From: Kitasatospora sp. MAP5-34
Lineage (GTDB): Bacteria > Actinomycetota > Actinomycetes > Streptomycetales > Streptomycetaceae
Reading direction: 5' to 3'
Length of the DNA stretch: 64,000 bases
Assembly: GCF_029894335.1 (NCBI RefSeq)
Contig: NZ_JARXZC010000007.1
Coordinates: forward strand, 1-64,000
This document shows positions 24,746-33,759 of the stretch, one piece after another. Made by a program: the position numbers and the translations under genes. Under the pieces are notes generated by a model. The model was not told the origin of the DNA. It saw only the letters and a list, made by a program, of their open reading frames with translations, and did no database searches. Numbering within the stretch: position 1 is the stretch's first letter; every line of letters starts with the position of its first letter.

Positions 24746-26869
24746 TCAGCGCAGGGTGACTGCGGCGGCCATCCACTGGTGGGTGGCGGTCCCGGTGGCG
24801 GCGTAGCCGCCGGTCGTCGACACCGACTGGTAGGCGGTGGCGAGTTGGTCGTCGGAGACGAACAGGGTGGGGCGGGCGGTGAAGCCCGGGGACCAGGTGG
24901 CCGTCTCGCCGCCCTGGATGCCGGCGACACCGAAGACGAGCTCATTGGGGGCCGAAGTCGTTGCGGTGGTACCGGAGTTGAACGGAGTTCCGGCAGCTCC
25001 GGTGGCGGCGGCACTCCGGTCGACGGCGCTGATTCCGCTGAACTCCTCTATCGAAGCGTGGTGTTCACCGGTGGTCGGGTAGCTGAGCTTGACCTGGTCC
25101 GTCGTGTTCAGCGGCTTGACCCCGACCGAGGCCAGTACGAGGGTGCGGTCTCCGGCGCCGTCGGGGGTGTTGCTGACCACGGTGTAGGAGTTGCCCTGGG
25201 TGTCGGTGGCGCCGACCGTGCCGGAGTGGGTGTTGGTGAGCATCACCGAGACGAGCAGCGTGTCACCGGCCCGGACCGCGCGGCCGACGGGCAGGGTCAG
25301 GCTCGACCCGCTCACCGCCGCCGCCGAGGCGGCAACCGATCCCTGGTAGCCGATGGTCGGCTTCAGCGCGTTCTGGTAAGCGAAGTCACCGACCGAGAAC
25401 CCCGCCGCGAGCCCCTGCTCGGTGTCCCAGCGGTAGTGGACGCCCAGGTACAGCCGGCTGAAGCCGTCCTCGGTGGCGGCGGCGGTGAAGCTGGAGAAGT
25501 TGCGGGTGACCCCGGCCGCGTGCGAATCCTGGGTGGTGGCGGTGAAGCCGACGTTGTCGCCGAAGTAGTCGCGCATCACCCCGGCCCAGGCCCCGGCGAA
25601 GGTCGCGTGCCCCGAGACGTAGGACGGGAACGGAGGGGTGAAGTGGTCACCCTTGGAGTTCGTGGACAGCGGGTACCAGGTCGGGTCGGCGACCAGACCC
25701 GGGCTTTCGGCGGGATTGGCCAGCTGGATCGCGGTCACGGGCCGCCAGAGCTGGATGGCGGTGTCGTACTTGGCGTCCCAGGCGGTGATCGAGGCGTCCG
25801 CCATCGAGAGTCCGACCAGCGCGAACAGCCGCGCGTTGGCGAACTCGTCCAGGTTCTCCTTCTTGGACACGATCTGGGTGGTCTCGAAGAGCTGACCCGG
25901 CGGCTTGTAGGTGCCCGGGGTGATGACGGTGTCGTTCTGGTCGCAGATCGGGCTCTGGTCGTTGGCCCAGAAGAACGCGCTCTGGGTCTGGTCGGCCGAG
26001 CGGTCGGCCGGGCCGGCCAGCGCCGAGCCGACCCGCTCGACCTCCTGGACCTGGGCCGCGTACTCCGGACTGGCCAGCAGCGTCGCGTACGAGCTGTACC
26101 CGGCCGGCAGCGGTGGCCGGAACTGGGTCCCCGAGGTCAGCGTGAACGGCTTGAGCGTGCCCCAGGCGGGAGTTGCCGCGACCCAGCTGGTGTCGGTGGG
26201 CCGCCAGGCACCGTCCACCGTGCCGTTGGTGTAGGCGGGGTTGAAGGCCGGGGTGTCCCCGGACCTGGCCGCGATCATCGCCTGGGCCACCTGCTGCCCC
26301 ACGCTCGCACCGTCGGCCTGCTGTTGGGCCGTCACAGTGCTCGGCAGATAACCGAGTTCGGTCTGCAGCTCCCGGCCGAACAGCGCCTGCTGCGCCGGGA
26401 AGGCGTTGACCAGCGTGTCGTGCGCCGCGTAGTCGATCGCGGCCTCGAGCGAGGCGCCCGCCGGTGCGGCCGTCCGGCCCAGGTAGAAGCCGTAGGCGGG
26501 ATTACTGCCCCCCGCAACGGAGTTGGCCGCGTCCCAGATCGCGGCGTGCACCATCGCACCGGCCCGGGCCAGCGGTCCGGGCGCACCGTCCGCGTTGCAC
26601 GCGTTCTGGTACGCCTGGAGCAGCACGTCGTTCCACTCCAGTACGTGGTCGTGCCCACCCACCGCCGACGCGCTCGCGGGCGAAGGCACGGCCAACGGCC
26701 CACCCAGCGCGATCACGGCGGCGACCGCTGCAGCTCCCCAGCGGCCGCCCGCTGCCCGGGCTCTGCGAGGCGCGGGCAGCAGGCCGGCCGAAGCTGTCGG
26801 GCGGGTTGGACCTGTCGAGCCGGTCTGGCCGGTCTGGCCGGTCTCGGCTGATGAAATCGTCGGACGCAT
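24746..26869 (-). CDS. Vanadium-dependent haloperoxidase-type secreted protein with Ig-like tail
   Basis: 707 residues from ATG 26869, which has GAGGAG five bases upstream. A signal segment follows a Gly/Thr-rich N-terminus. The middle carries the VHPO/PAP2 set: LWRPVTAIQ, the FPSYVSGHATFAG phosphate/vanadate loop, and SRLYLGVHYRWD with the terminal histidine. The last about 200 residues are a separate beta-rich domain with repeats of the SLTLPVGRAVRAGDTLLVSV type. The enzyme may be a haloperoxidase or a phosphatase; residues alone do not decide. It is extracellular. Confidence 0.85.
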   Translation of the reverse strand: MRPTISSAETGQTGQTGSTGPTRPTASAGLLPAPRRARAAGGRWGAAAVAAVIALGGPLAVPSPASASAVGGHDHVLEWNDVLLQAYQNACNADGAPGPLARAGAMVHAAIWDAANSVAGGSNPAYGFYLGRTAAPAGASLEAAIDYAAHDTLVNAFPAQQALFGRELQTELGYLPSTVTAQQQADGASVGQQVAQAMIAARSGDTPAFNPAYTNGTVDGAWRPTDTSWVAATPAWGTLKPFTLTSGTQFRPPLPAGYSSYATLLASPEYAAQVQEVERVGSALAGPADRSADQTQSAFFWANDQSPICDQNDTVITPGTYKPPGQLFETTQIVSKKENLDEFANARLFALVGLSMADASITAWDAKYDTAIQLWRPVTAIQLANPAESPGLVADPTWYPLSTNSKGDHFTPPFPSYVSGHATFAGAWAGVMRDYFGDNVGFTATTQDSHAAGVTRNFSSFTAAATEDGFSRLYLGVHYRWDTEQGLAAGFSVGDFAYQNALKPTIGYQGSVAASAAAVSGSSLTLPVGRAVRAGDTLLVSVMLTNTHSGTVGATDTQGNSYTVVSNTPDGAGDRTLVLASVGVKPLNTTDQVKLSYPTTGEHHASIEEFSGISAVDRSAAATGAAGTPFNSGTTATTSAPNELVFGVAGIQGGETATWSPGFTARPTLFVSDDQLATAYQSVSTTGGYAATGTATHQWMAAAVTLR

Positions 26870-27132
26870 CGGGCTCCTCAGTGTGGTCAGCGCCACCGGG
26901 AGCGGGTGTGGTGGCACCCCAACCCTCTGGAGCCCGAACTGGCCGCACTGTCAGGCCTGGTCCCCCCGATCACCGGCCGGTGGGCCTCCCTGCCCACCGG
27001 CTCCTGACCCGATCACGTACGCATCGCCGCAGGCAACCACCTCGGACGACCCCGGACGACCCCGGACGGACGCCCTGACCTCGGAGAAACCTCGGAGACC
27101 TCAGCGGAACGGCGGCCGGTCGGCCGGTCGGC

Positions 27133-27603
27133 TCACAGTACGACGATGTCGAAGGTCGCGGTGTTGTCCACCGGCGTCGGGGCGGCCGGCAGCTGTGCGT
27201 CGAGCCGACCGGTGAGGACGCCTGCGGGCATGCCCTGCGCGACCGAGATCGGGATGTCGGCGGTGTCGGTCTGCCCGGGGCGCAGGCCGGCCGGGAAGGT
27301 ACAGGCGATGGTGTGCCCGAACGGGAACACCTGGCACGTGCTGGGGGAGAACGGCGGGGTGACGTCCACCCCCGGCGGCAGGCTGAGGGTGAGGGTGAAG
27401 GGGTCGGCGGTCTCCGAGTTCCCGTTGTTCAGCACCACGGCGTGCACCCGCGTGGTGCCGCCCGGGTGGACCGGGGCCGGGTTCTCCGCCGTCACCCGGA
27501 GGTCCGGTCCGCACGGGACCTCACCCGCCGCAGCCGGAGCCGCCACGAGCAGCACCGCCGCGCAACCTGCCAGAGCTGCCTTGTGGAACGACCAAGGGGT
27601 CAT
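27133..27603 (-). CDS. Secreted DUF11/CARDB-like small protein
   Basis: 156 residues from ATG 27603 with AGGTGAGG upstream; an alternative GTG lies 9 bp earlier. A signal peptide (KAALAGCAAVLLVAAPAAAG) is followed by a single Ig-like domain: DLRVTAENPAPVHPGGTTRV, VVLNNGNSETADPFTLTLSL, and LDAQLPAAPTPVDNTATFDI at the end. Two cysteines may form a disulphide. Such domains are extracellular adhesion or scaffold modules. It stands alone; no partner is obvious. Confidence 0.75.
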   Translation of the reverse strand: MTPWSFHKAALAGCAAVLLVAAPAAAGEVPCGPDLRVTAENPAPVHPGGTTRVHAVVLNNGNSETADPFTLTLSLPPGVDVTPPFSPSTCQVFPFGHTIACTFPAGLRPGQTDTADIPISVAQGMPAGVLTGRLDAQLPAAPTPVDNTATFDIVVL

Positions 27604-27760
27604 CTTCCTCACCTGTTCTCTGTCTCGTCCGTGCCTGGAGACGCGGCCGTACGGACCGCGCCAGGCCCATCCTGGACATCCGCCGAACGCCGCCGCGACG
27701 GGAACTGGCCCAGATGGGCGCTCCCACGGGCTTCGGACCGGGCCTGGTCCTGCCGGGCCG

Positions 27761-30496
27761 TCAGAGCAGCTGCGCCAGCTCTCCCCGGGCGGCCACGCCG
27801 AGCTTCGGGTACGCCTTGTAGAGGTGGTGGCCGATGGTCCGGGGGCTGAGGAAGAGCTGCGCCGCGATGTCGCGGTTGCTGAGGCCCCGGGCGGCGAGGC
27901 GGACGATCTGGAGTTCCTGCGGGGTGAGGGCGGCCAGCGGGCCGACGGTCGGACCGACGGTCGGACCGGCGGGGGCGGTCGCGCCGGTGGCGGTCAGTTC
28001 GGTGCGGGCGCGGTCGGCCCAGGGGCGGGCGCCGAGGGTCTCGAAGGTCTCCAGGGCGGCGCGGAGCAGCGGGCGCGCCTCGCTCCTGCGGCGTTCGCGG
28101 CGGAGCCACTCGCCGAACAGCAGGGCCGTACGGGCCTCCTCGAAGGGCCGGTTGGTCTGCCGGTGGAACCCGAGAGCGGACAGGTAGCAGGACTCGGCGA
28201 GTTCGTCCGGGCCGAGCAGCGCCTGGCAGCGCAGCAGCAGGGCCTGTGCCCAGGTGGTTCCGGCGGCGGCCACCCAGCGGGTGTAGCGGTCGAACGGCTC
28301 GGCCGCGCGCTCGGGCCGGCCCAGCCGGACGGCGGCCTCGACCAGGTCGGGGACGGCCCTGGTCGCCGAGACGTGGTGCCGGTACGGGCCGGTGGTCAGC
28401 GGGGCGAGCCGGTCGAGCGCGTCGGCCGCCCGTCCCAGGCCGAGATCGAGCAGCGCGAGCGACCACTGCACCCAGGGCTGTCCGGCCGCCGGGGCGGTGC
28501 CCGATCCGTCCAGCGCGGCAACGGCCAACTCGGCACAGGACTCGGCGTCTCCCGCGATCGCCGCCAAGTAGGCCAGCAGGCTCTGCAGTTGGCTGACCCA
28601 CTGCCGCTGGCCGGTGTCCCGGGCGAGGGCCAGACCCTCGGTGGCGGTCACCTCGGCATCGCGGTGGCGGCCGTGGAACAGCTCGGCCTCGGCCAGGAAG
28701 AAGAGCAGGGTCGGCAGCGGCCCGACGGACCCGGTGGCACGGGCTTCACCGACGAGTTCGGTGGCGAGTTCGTGGGTCTCCTCGTCGCGCCCGAGGATCA
28801 GGGTCGCCCCGCAGACCTGGACCAGGTCACGCACCGGGGAGGCACCCGCCCGGCGGGCCTCGGCTGCGGTGTCGCGGACGGCGGGCAGTTCGGGGGCGGG
28901 CCGGCCGATCATCGGGAGCATGGCGGCGAGCAGGTAGCGGGCGGGCGGCGCGGCCGGATCCGTGTCGGACAGCGGCAGGGCCGCCAACTCGTCCAGCACT
29001 TCGCCGAGTTGCGTCTCACCCAGGTACCAGGCGGCATGCAACGCCTGAAGCAGCATCCGGGCGGCGTGCGGCGCGTCGACACCCGCGCGGGAGCCGTCCA
29101 GCAGCAGCTGGTACGCGGCCGGGTAGGCGCCGCGCCAGAAGTGGGCGGTGGCTCGGACGTGGTCGAGCAGCGCGACGGCGAGCGGTTCGTCGGTACGGGC
29201 CGACGCGCGTTCCGCCAGCTCGGCGGCCCGGTCCAACTCCCCTGCCTCGGTCGCCGATTCGGCCGCCAGGACCAACCTGCGGGTGGCCGCGTCCCGGTCC
29301 GGGGTGAGCCGGGCGGCCCGCTCGTACGCGGTGGCCGCGCCGTCGTGGCCGCCCAGCGCCCCGGCGTGGACGGCCACCCGCTCCAGGGCGTCGGCGAGGG
29401 CGGCGTCGGGGCCGGTGGCCGCGAGGGCCAGGTGCCAGGTACGGCGGTCGCCGTCGGCCAGGGTCTCGCCGAGCGCCCGGTGCACCGCCAACCGCTGGGA
29501 CAGTGGCGCTCGTTGCAGGACGGCCGCGCGCAGCAGCGGGTGCCGGAAGACCACCCAGTGGTCGGCCGAGATCCGGACGGCACCCTGCTCCTCGGCGGCG
29601 GGCAGACTCTCCGGCGAGACCCCGAGCGCGGTCGCGGCCCGCAGGACGGCGGCGAGATCGCCGCTCTCCTCGGCGGCGGCGACCAGCAGCAGGGTCTGGG
29701 TGGCTGCGGGCAGCCGGCTCACCTGGCCGTGGAAGGCGATTTGGAGCCGGCTGGTGAGCGGCAACCCCCCGACGGCGCCGGGCTGTTCCTCCTGGGCCAG
29801 CGCCGCGGGCAGCTCGTGAAGCGCGAGCGGGTTGCCGTGCGCCTCGGCGAGCACCCGTCGCCGTACGGCCGACAGCCGGTGCTGCCCGGCCCGGGACCCA
29901 GCAGAGAGCAGCCCTGCGGAGAGCAGCTCGGCGGCGGCCGTCGGTGAGAGGCCGCCGAGTGACAGCTCGGCCAACCCCGGCGCCTCGAAGGCACCTTCGC
30001 CGTCCCGGGCGGCGAAGAGCAGCACCACGCCCTCGGCCTGCAACCGGCGGGCCGCGAGCAGCAGCGCCTCGACGGACGAGCGGTCGAGCCACTGCGCGTC
30101 GTCGACCAGGCACAACAGCGGCTGGTCGGCGGCCAGTTCGGCGAGCAACCCGAGGACGGCCAGGCCGGTCAGCAGCCGGTCGCCGGGCCCGTGCTCGGCG
30201 AGCCCGAACGCGCCCTCCAAGGCCCGGCGTTGCGGCCCGGGCAGGGCGGCGAGTCGGCCGAGGGCCGGCGCGAGCAGCAGACTGAGCCCCGCGAAGGGCA
30301 GTTCGGCCTCGCACTCCACGCCGGTCGCCCGGATCACCCCGAACGACTCCCCCGCCCGCGCGGCCGCGTACTCCAGCAGCGCGCTCTTGCCGATCCCCGG
30401 CTCGCCGCGCAGCACCAGTGCCCCGCTCCAGCCGTCCCTCGCCCCGTGGAGCAGACCGTCGATGACGGCCTGCTCGTCCACCCTCCCGTACAGCAT
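27761..30496 (-). CDS. LAL-type LuxR-family ATPase regulator
   Basis: 911 residues from ATG 30496. The N-terminal AAA domain has LYGRVDEQAVIDGLL and Walker A LRGEPGIGKSALLE, with Walker B PLLCLVDDAQWLD. A long TPR-like helical middle follows. The C-terminal LuxR HTH reads LTPQELQIVRLAARGLSN then DIAAQLFLSPRTIGHHLYKA. LAL proteins are pathway-specific or carbon-responsive activators in Streptomyces. No biosynthetic cluster adjoins it, so the target is unknown. The divergent NTF2-like gene is the nearest candidate. Confidence 0.92.
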   Translation of the reverse strand: MLYGRVDEQAVIDGLLHGARDGWSGALVLRGEPGIGKSALLEYAAARAGESFGVIRATGVECEAELPFAGLSLLLAPALGRLAALPGPQRRALEGAFGLAEHGPGDRLLTGLAVLGLLAELAADQPLLCLVDDAQWLDRSSVEALLLAARRLQAEGVVLLFAARDGEGAFEAPGLAELSLGGLSPTAAAELLSAGLLSAGSRAGQHRLSAVRRRVLAEAHGNPLALHELPAALAQEEQPGAVGGLPLTSRLQIAFHGQVSRLPAATQTLLLVAAAEESGDLAAVLRAATALGVSPESLPAAEEQGAVRISADHWVVFRHPLLRAAVLQRAPLSQRLAVHRALGETLADGDRRTWHLALAATGPDAALADALERVAVHAGALGGHDGAATAYERAARLTPDRDAATRRLVLAAESATEAGELDRAAELAERASARTDEPLAVALLDHVRATAHFWRGAYPAAYQLLLDGSRAGVDAPHAARMLLQALHAAWYLGETQLGEVLDELAALPLSDTDPAAPPARYLLAAMLPMIGRPAPELPAVRDTAAEARRAGASPVRDLVQVCGATLILGRDEETHELATELVGEARATGSVGPLPTLLFFLAEAELFHGRHRDAEVTATEGLALARDTGQRQWVSQLQSLLAYLAAIAGDAESCAELAVAALDGSGTAPAAGQPWVQWSLALLDLGLGRAADALDRLAPLTTGPYRHHVSATRAVPDLVEAAVRLGRPERAAEPFDRYTRWVAAAGTTWAQALLLRCQALLGPDELAESCYLSALGFHRQTNRPFEEARTALLFGEWLRRERRRSEARPLLRAALETFETLGARPWADRARTELTATGATAPAGPTVGPTVGPLAALTPQELQIVRLAARGLSNRDIAAQLFLSPRTIGHHLYKAYPKLGVAARGELAQLL

Positions 30497-30643
30497 GACC
30501 CGCACCCTACCCAGGCCGGTTCCCACACCAAGGCCGGTACCCCTCAAGGGGATTACCTATGGCTGACAGATTCGGCCCGCCCAGCTGCCGCGTAACTTCT
30601 TGACCTGCGGGAAGGGCCCGCAGGGAACGAGAAGGAGCAGACC

Positions 30644-31006
30644 ATGAGCAACCTCCAGCAGCTGGCCGAGCGCTACATCGCCACCTGGAACGAGACCGAC
30701 CAGCCGGCCCGCCGCAAGCTGATCGACGAGCTGTGGGCCGAGGACGGCCGCTACACCGACCCGCTGGTGGACATCACCGGCCGCGACGCGCTGGACGCGA
30801 CCATCGGCGCCGTCCAGAGCCAGTTCCCCGGCCTGGTGTTCACCCTCGGGCCGGTCGACGCCCACCACCACCTCGCCCGCTTCACCTGGCTGCTCGGCCC
30901 GGCCGGGGGCGAGGAGCTGGTGATCGGCTTCGACGTGATGGCCGTGGACGGGGAGGGCCGGATCGCGTCCGTGCTCGGCTTCCTCGACAAGGTGCCGGGA
31001 GCCTGA
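30644..31006 (+). CDS. SnoaL/NTF2-like small protein
   Basis: 120 residues with a SnoaL-like fold: LAERYIATWNETDQPARRKL, then YTDPLVDITGRDALDATIGA, and HHHLARFTWLLGPAGGEELV in the C-terminal sheet. ATG 30644 has GAGAAGGAG eight bases upstream. It is divergent from the LAL regulator, the usual arrangement when a LAL protein controls a small enzyme gene. A substrate cannot be named; similar proteins isomerise or hydrolyse small metabolites, or only bind them. Confidence 0.85.
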   Translation: MSNLQQLAERYIATWNETDQPARRKLIDELWAEDGRYTDPLVDITGRDALDATIGAVQSQFPGLVFTLGPVDAHHHLARFTWLLGPAGGEELVIGFDVMAVDGEGRIASVLGFLDKVPGA

Positions 31007-31066
31007 GCGCCGACCGGAGAGCCGATCGGGGCATCGTCCGAGGCCCCGATCGGGTTGGATAGGGGC

Positions 31067-32884
31067 ATGAACGAGGAGAAGAGCGCCGTACCGGCGTGGG
31101 AGCAGCGGTTCCGGGCGGCGCGGGTCTCACTGCCGGACTGGGCGGAGGACGCTCCCGGGCGCGCGCTGTACGTGTCGAACAGCACCGGCACGTACGAGCT
31201 GTACGCCTGGGACCGCGCGGCCGACCGGCACCGGCAGGTGACCGACCGGCCGAACGGCACGACGGACGGCGAGCTGAGCCCGGACGGCGAGTGGATCTGG
31301 TGGTTCGACGACACCGACGGTGACGAGGTCGGCGTCTGGCGCCGCCAGCCGTTCCACGGCGGCGCGGACACCGCTGCGGCACCGGGCGTTCCGGCCGCGT
31401 ACTCGGCGGGCCTGGCCCTGGGCCGGGACGGCACGGTGGTGGTCGGCACCTCGACGGACGACGAGGGCACCACGCTGTATCTGCGCCGCCCGGGGGCGGC
31501 CGAGCCCGAGGTGGTCTACCACCACGAGGAGTACGGCGGCGTCGGCGACCTCAGCCACGACTCCGTGCTGCTCGCGATCGACCACACCGAGCACGGCGAC
31601 GCGATGCACTCCGCGATCCGGGTGATCCGCACCTCGGACGGCTCGACCGTCGCGGAGCTGGACGAAGTGACGGACCGTCAGAACCCGCTGGGCGTGGCCT
31701 GCCTGGGCTTCGCACCCGCTGCGGGCGACACCCGGCTGCTGGTGGCCCACCAGCGGCGCGGCCGCTGGGAGCCGATGCTCTGGGACGTCGCGACCGGCAC
31801 CGAGACCGAGCTGCGGATCCGGGACGACCAGGGGCGCGAGTTCCCCGGCGACCTCTCCGCACAGTGGCGTCCCGGAGCCCGGTCGCTGCTGATCGAGCAC
31901 GAGTACGAGGCGCGCAGCGAACTCTTCTCGTACGACCTGGAGAAGGGCGAGCTGAGCCGCCTGGAGACCCCGCGCGGCACGGTGGCGGGCGCGACGGCCA
32001 GGCCGGACGGGACGGTCGAGTTCCTCTGGTCCTCCGCCGCCGAGCCGTCGGCCGTGCGATCGACCTCCGGCGCGGTGGTGCTGCGGGCGCCGGGGCCGGT
32101 GCCGCCGGGCTCGGTACCGGTGGAGGACGTCTGGGTGGAGGGGCCCGGCGGGCGGGTGCACGCGCTGGTCCAACGCCCGGACGGGGAGGGCCCGTTCCCG
32201 ACCGTCTTCGAGATCCACGGCGGCCCGACCCACCACGACAGCGACTCCTTCGCGGCCGGCCCGGCCGCCTGGCTGGACCACGGCTTCGCGGTGGTCCGCG
32301 TCAACTACCGTGGCTCAACCGGCTACGGACAGGCCTGGACGGACGCGCTGCGCCTGCGGGTCGGCCTGATCGAGCTGGAGGACATCGCCGCCGTCCGGCA
32401 GTGGGCGGTGGACTCCGGGCTCGCCGACCCGGCGCAGCTGGTGCTCTCCGGCGGCTCCTGGGGCGGGTACCTGACCCTGCTCGGCCTCGGCGTGCAGCCC
32501 GCCGACTGGACCCTCGGCCTGGCCGCCGTTCCGGTCGCCGACTACCTGACCGCGTACGCCGACGAGATGGAAGCCCTCAAGTCGCTGGACCGGACCCTGT
32601 TCGGCGGCGCTCCGGAGGAGGTGCCGGACCGCTGGCGGGCTTCCTCGCCGCTGACGTACGTCGAGCAGGTGCGGGCACCGGTCTACATCAGCGCCGGGGT
32701 GAACGACCCGCGCTGCCCGATCCGGCAGATCGACAACTACGTCGAGCGGCTGGCGCAGCTCGGCAAGGTGCACGAGGTCTACCGCTACGACGCCGGGCAC
32801 GGCTCGCTGGTGGTCGAGGAGCGGATCAAACAGCTCCGGCTGGAGATCGACTTCACGCTTCGACAACTGGGCCGGGGCCGGTAA
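31067..32884 (+). CDS. S9-family prolyl oligopeptidase-like serine peptidase
   Basis: About 605 residues. The N-terminal two thirds is a WD-like beta-propeller (GTYELYAWDRAADRHRQVTD and similar blades). The C-terminal alpha/beta hydrolase has EIHGGPTHH, the nucleophile in SGGSWGGYL near residue 470, aspartate in GVNDPRCP and histidine in DAGHGSLV. No signal peptide, so cytoplasmic. It hydrolyses short peptides or acyl-peptides. ATG 31067 follows AGGGG. The coding end lies in a short direct repeat of GGGCCGGGGCCGGTA. Confidence 0.9.
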   Translation: MNEEKSAVPAWEQRFRAARVSLPDWAEDAPGRALYVSNSTGTYELYAWDRAADRHRQVTDRPNGTTDGELSPDGEWIWWFDDTDGDEVGVWRRQPFHGGADTAAAPGVPAAYSAGLALGRDGTVVVGTSTDDEGTTLYLRRPGAAEPEVVYHHEEYGGVGDLSHDSVLLAIDHTEHGDAMHSAIRVIRTSDGSTVAELDEVTDRQNPLGVACLGFAPAAGDTRLLVAHQRRGRWEPMLWDVATGTETELRIRDDQGREFPGDLSAQWRPGARSLLIEHEYEARSELFSYDLEKGELSRLETPRGTVAGATARPDGTVEFLWSSAAEPSAVRSTSGAVVLRAPGPVPPGSVPVEDVWVEGPGGRVHALVQRPDGEGPFPTVFEIHGGPTHHDSDSFAAGPAAWLDHGFAVVRVNYRGSTGYGQAWTDALRLRVGLIELEDIAAVRQWAVDSGLADPAQLVLSGGSWGGYLTLLGLGVQPADWTLGLAAVPVADYLTAYADEMEALKSLDRTLFGGAPEEVPDRWRASSPLTYVEQVRAPVYISAGVNDPRCPIRQIDNYVERLAQLGKVHEVYRYDAGHGSLVVEERIKQLRLEIDFTLRQLGRGR

Positions 32885-32911
32885 CAGGGCCGGGGCCGGT
32901 AGCAGGGGCTG

Positions 32912-33694
32912 TCAGAGGGCCGGGTCCAGGCCGAGGGCCCGGTCCTCCGCCGCCTCCGCCTCGCGGCGGACCAGGCGGAACCACATGAAGACCACGAAGC
33001 CCGCGAAGACGAACCACTCCAGCGTGTAGCCGAGGTTCTGGAAGGCCCGCAGGCTCAGCCCGTCACCGCCGTCCGGCTGCACGGTCGGCACGGCGGTGAG
33101 GCCGGCCGGTGCCGCGTCGGCGGCCACCCAGCCGTCGTACGTCCCGTACGGGAGCAGGTTGACCAGGGAGGCCGGGCTGATCGTGCCCAGTTGCCCGGCG
33201 GGCAGCCCACCGACGACGGCACCGTTGCTGCCGCTGCTCTCCGGCGCCTGCAGACGGCCGGTGACGGTCACCTCGCCGGTCGGCGCGGCGGGTGCCGGAG
33301 CGGCTCCGGGCGAACCGGCCGTCCAGCCCCGGACCACCGCGACCGCCATACCGCCGGCGGTGCGCAGCGGGGTGAGCACGTAGTAACCCTGCTTGCCGGC
33401 CACCGTGCGGTTCGGCACCAGCAGCTGGTGCGCGGGGTCGTAGCTGCCGGTGGCGGTCACGCTGCGGCCGACGGTGTCCGTGCCGACCGTCGGCCGGGCC
33501 TTCGTCAGCACCGCATCGAGCGGGACGGCCGTGGCGGGGGCCGAGCCGGACGTGCTGTGGTGGGTCGACGCCCTCGCCTCGAAGCGACCGAGCTGCCAGG
33601 AGCCGAGCCAGAGGCAGACCGCGATGGCCACCAGCGCGACGGCGGCGCCGCCCAGCCAGCGCGGAGTCAGGAGGAATCGGTACACACTCACCAC
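32912..33694 (-). CDS. SURF1-family cytochrome oxidase assembly protein
   Basis: 260 residues. Two flanking membrane helices (WLGGAAVALVAIAVCLWLGSW near the start, GYTLEWFVFAGFVVFMWF near the end) enclose an external domain. The conserved patterns GSWQLGRF, QGYYVLTPL and VVRGW match SURF1. It supports assembly of the cytochrome aa3 oxidase, probably in heme a insertion. The usual chromosomal copy; no cox genes are adjacent in this window. The start is one of several closely spaced GTG codons. Confidence 0.92.
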   Translation of the reverse strand: MVSVYRFLLTPRWLGGAAVALVAIAVCLWLGSWQLGRFEARASTHHSTSGSAPATAVPLDAVLTKARPTVGTDTVGRSVTATGSYDPAHQLLVPNRTVAGKQGYYVLTPLRTAGGMAVAVVRGWTAGSPGAAPAPAAPTGEVTVTGRLQAPESSGSNGAVVGGLPAGQLGTISPASLVNLLPYGTYDGWVAADAAPAGLTAVPTVQPDGGDGLSLRAFQNLGYTLEWFVFAGFVVFMWFRLVRREAEAAEDRALGLDPAL

Positions 33695-33759
33695 CGTAAC
33701 GACTCCCTACCTCGCCCCGACCGCAGGGGTCGCCCTGGGCCCGGTCCGAGTGGCCCGGG

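Noticed and set aside
21532-25014. A 1160-codon open frame on the - strand
   Set aside because: Only the last 372 codons resemble a protein; the rest lies antisense or out of frame over the M48 protease gene and shows the Arg/Pro-rich composition of GC-rich noise.
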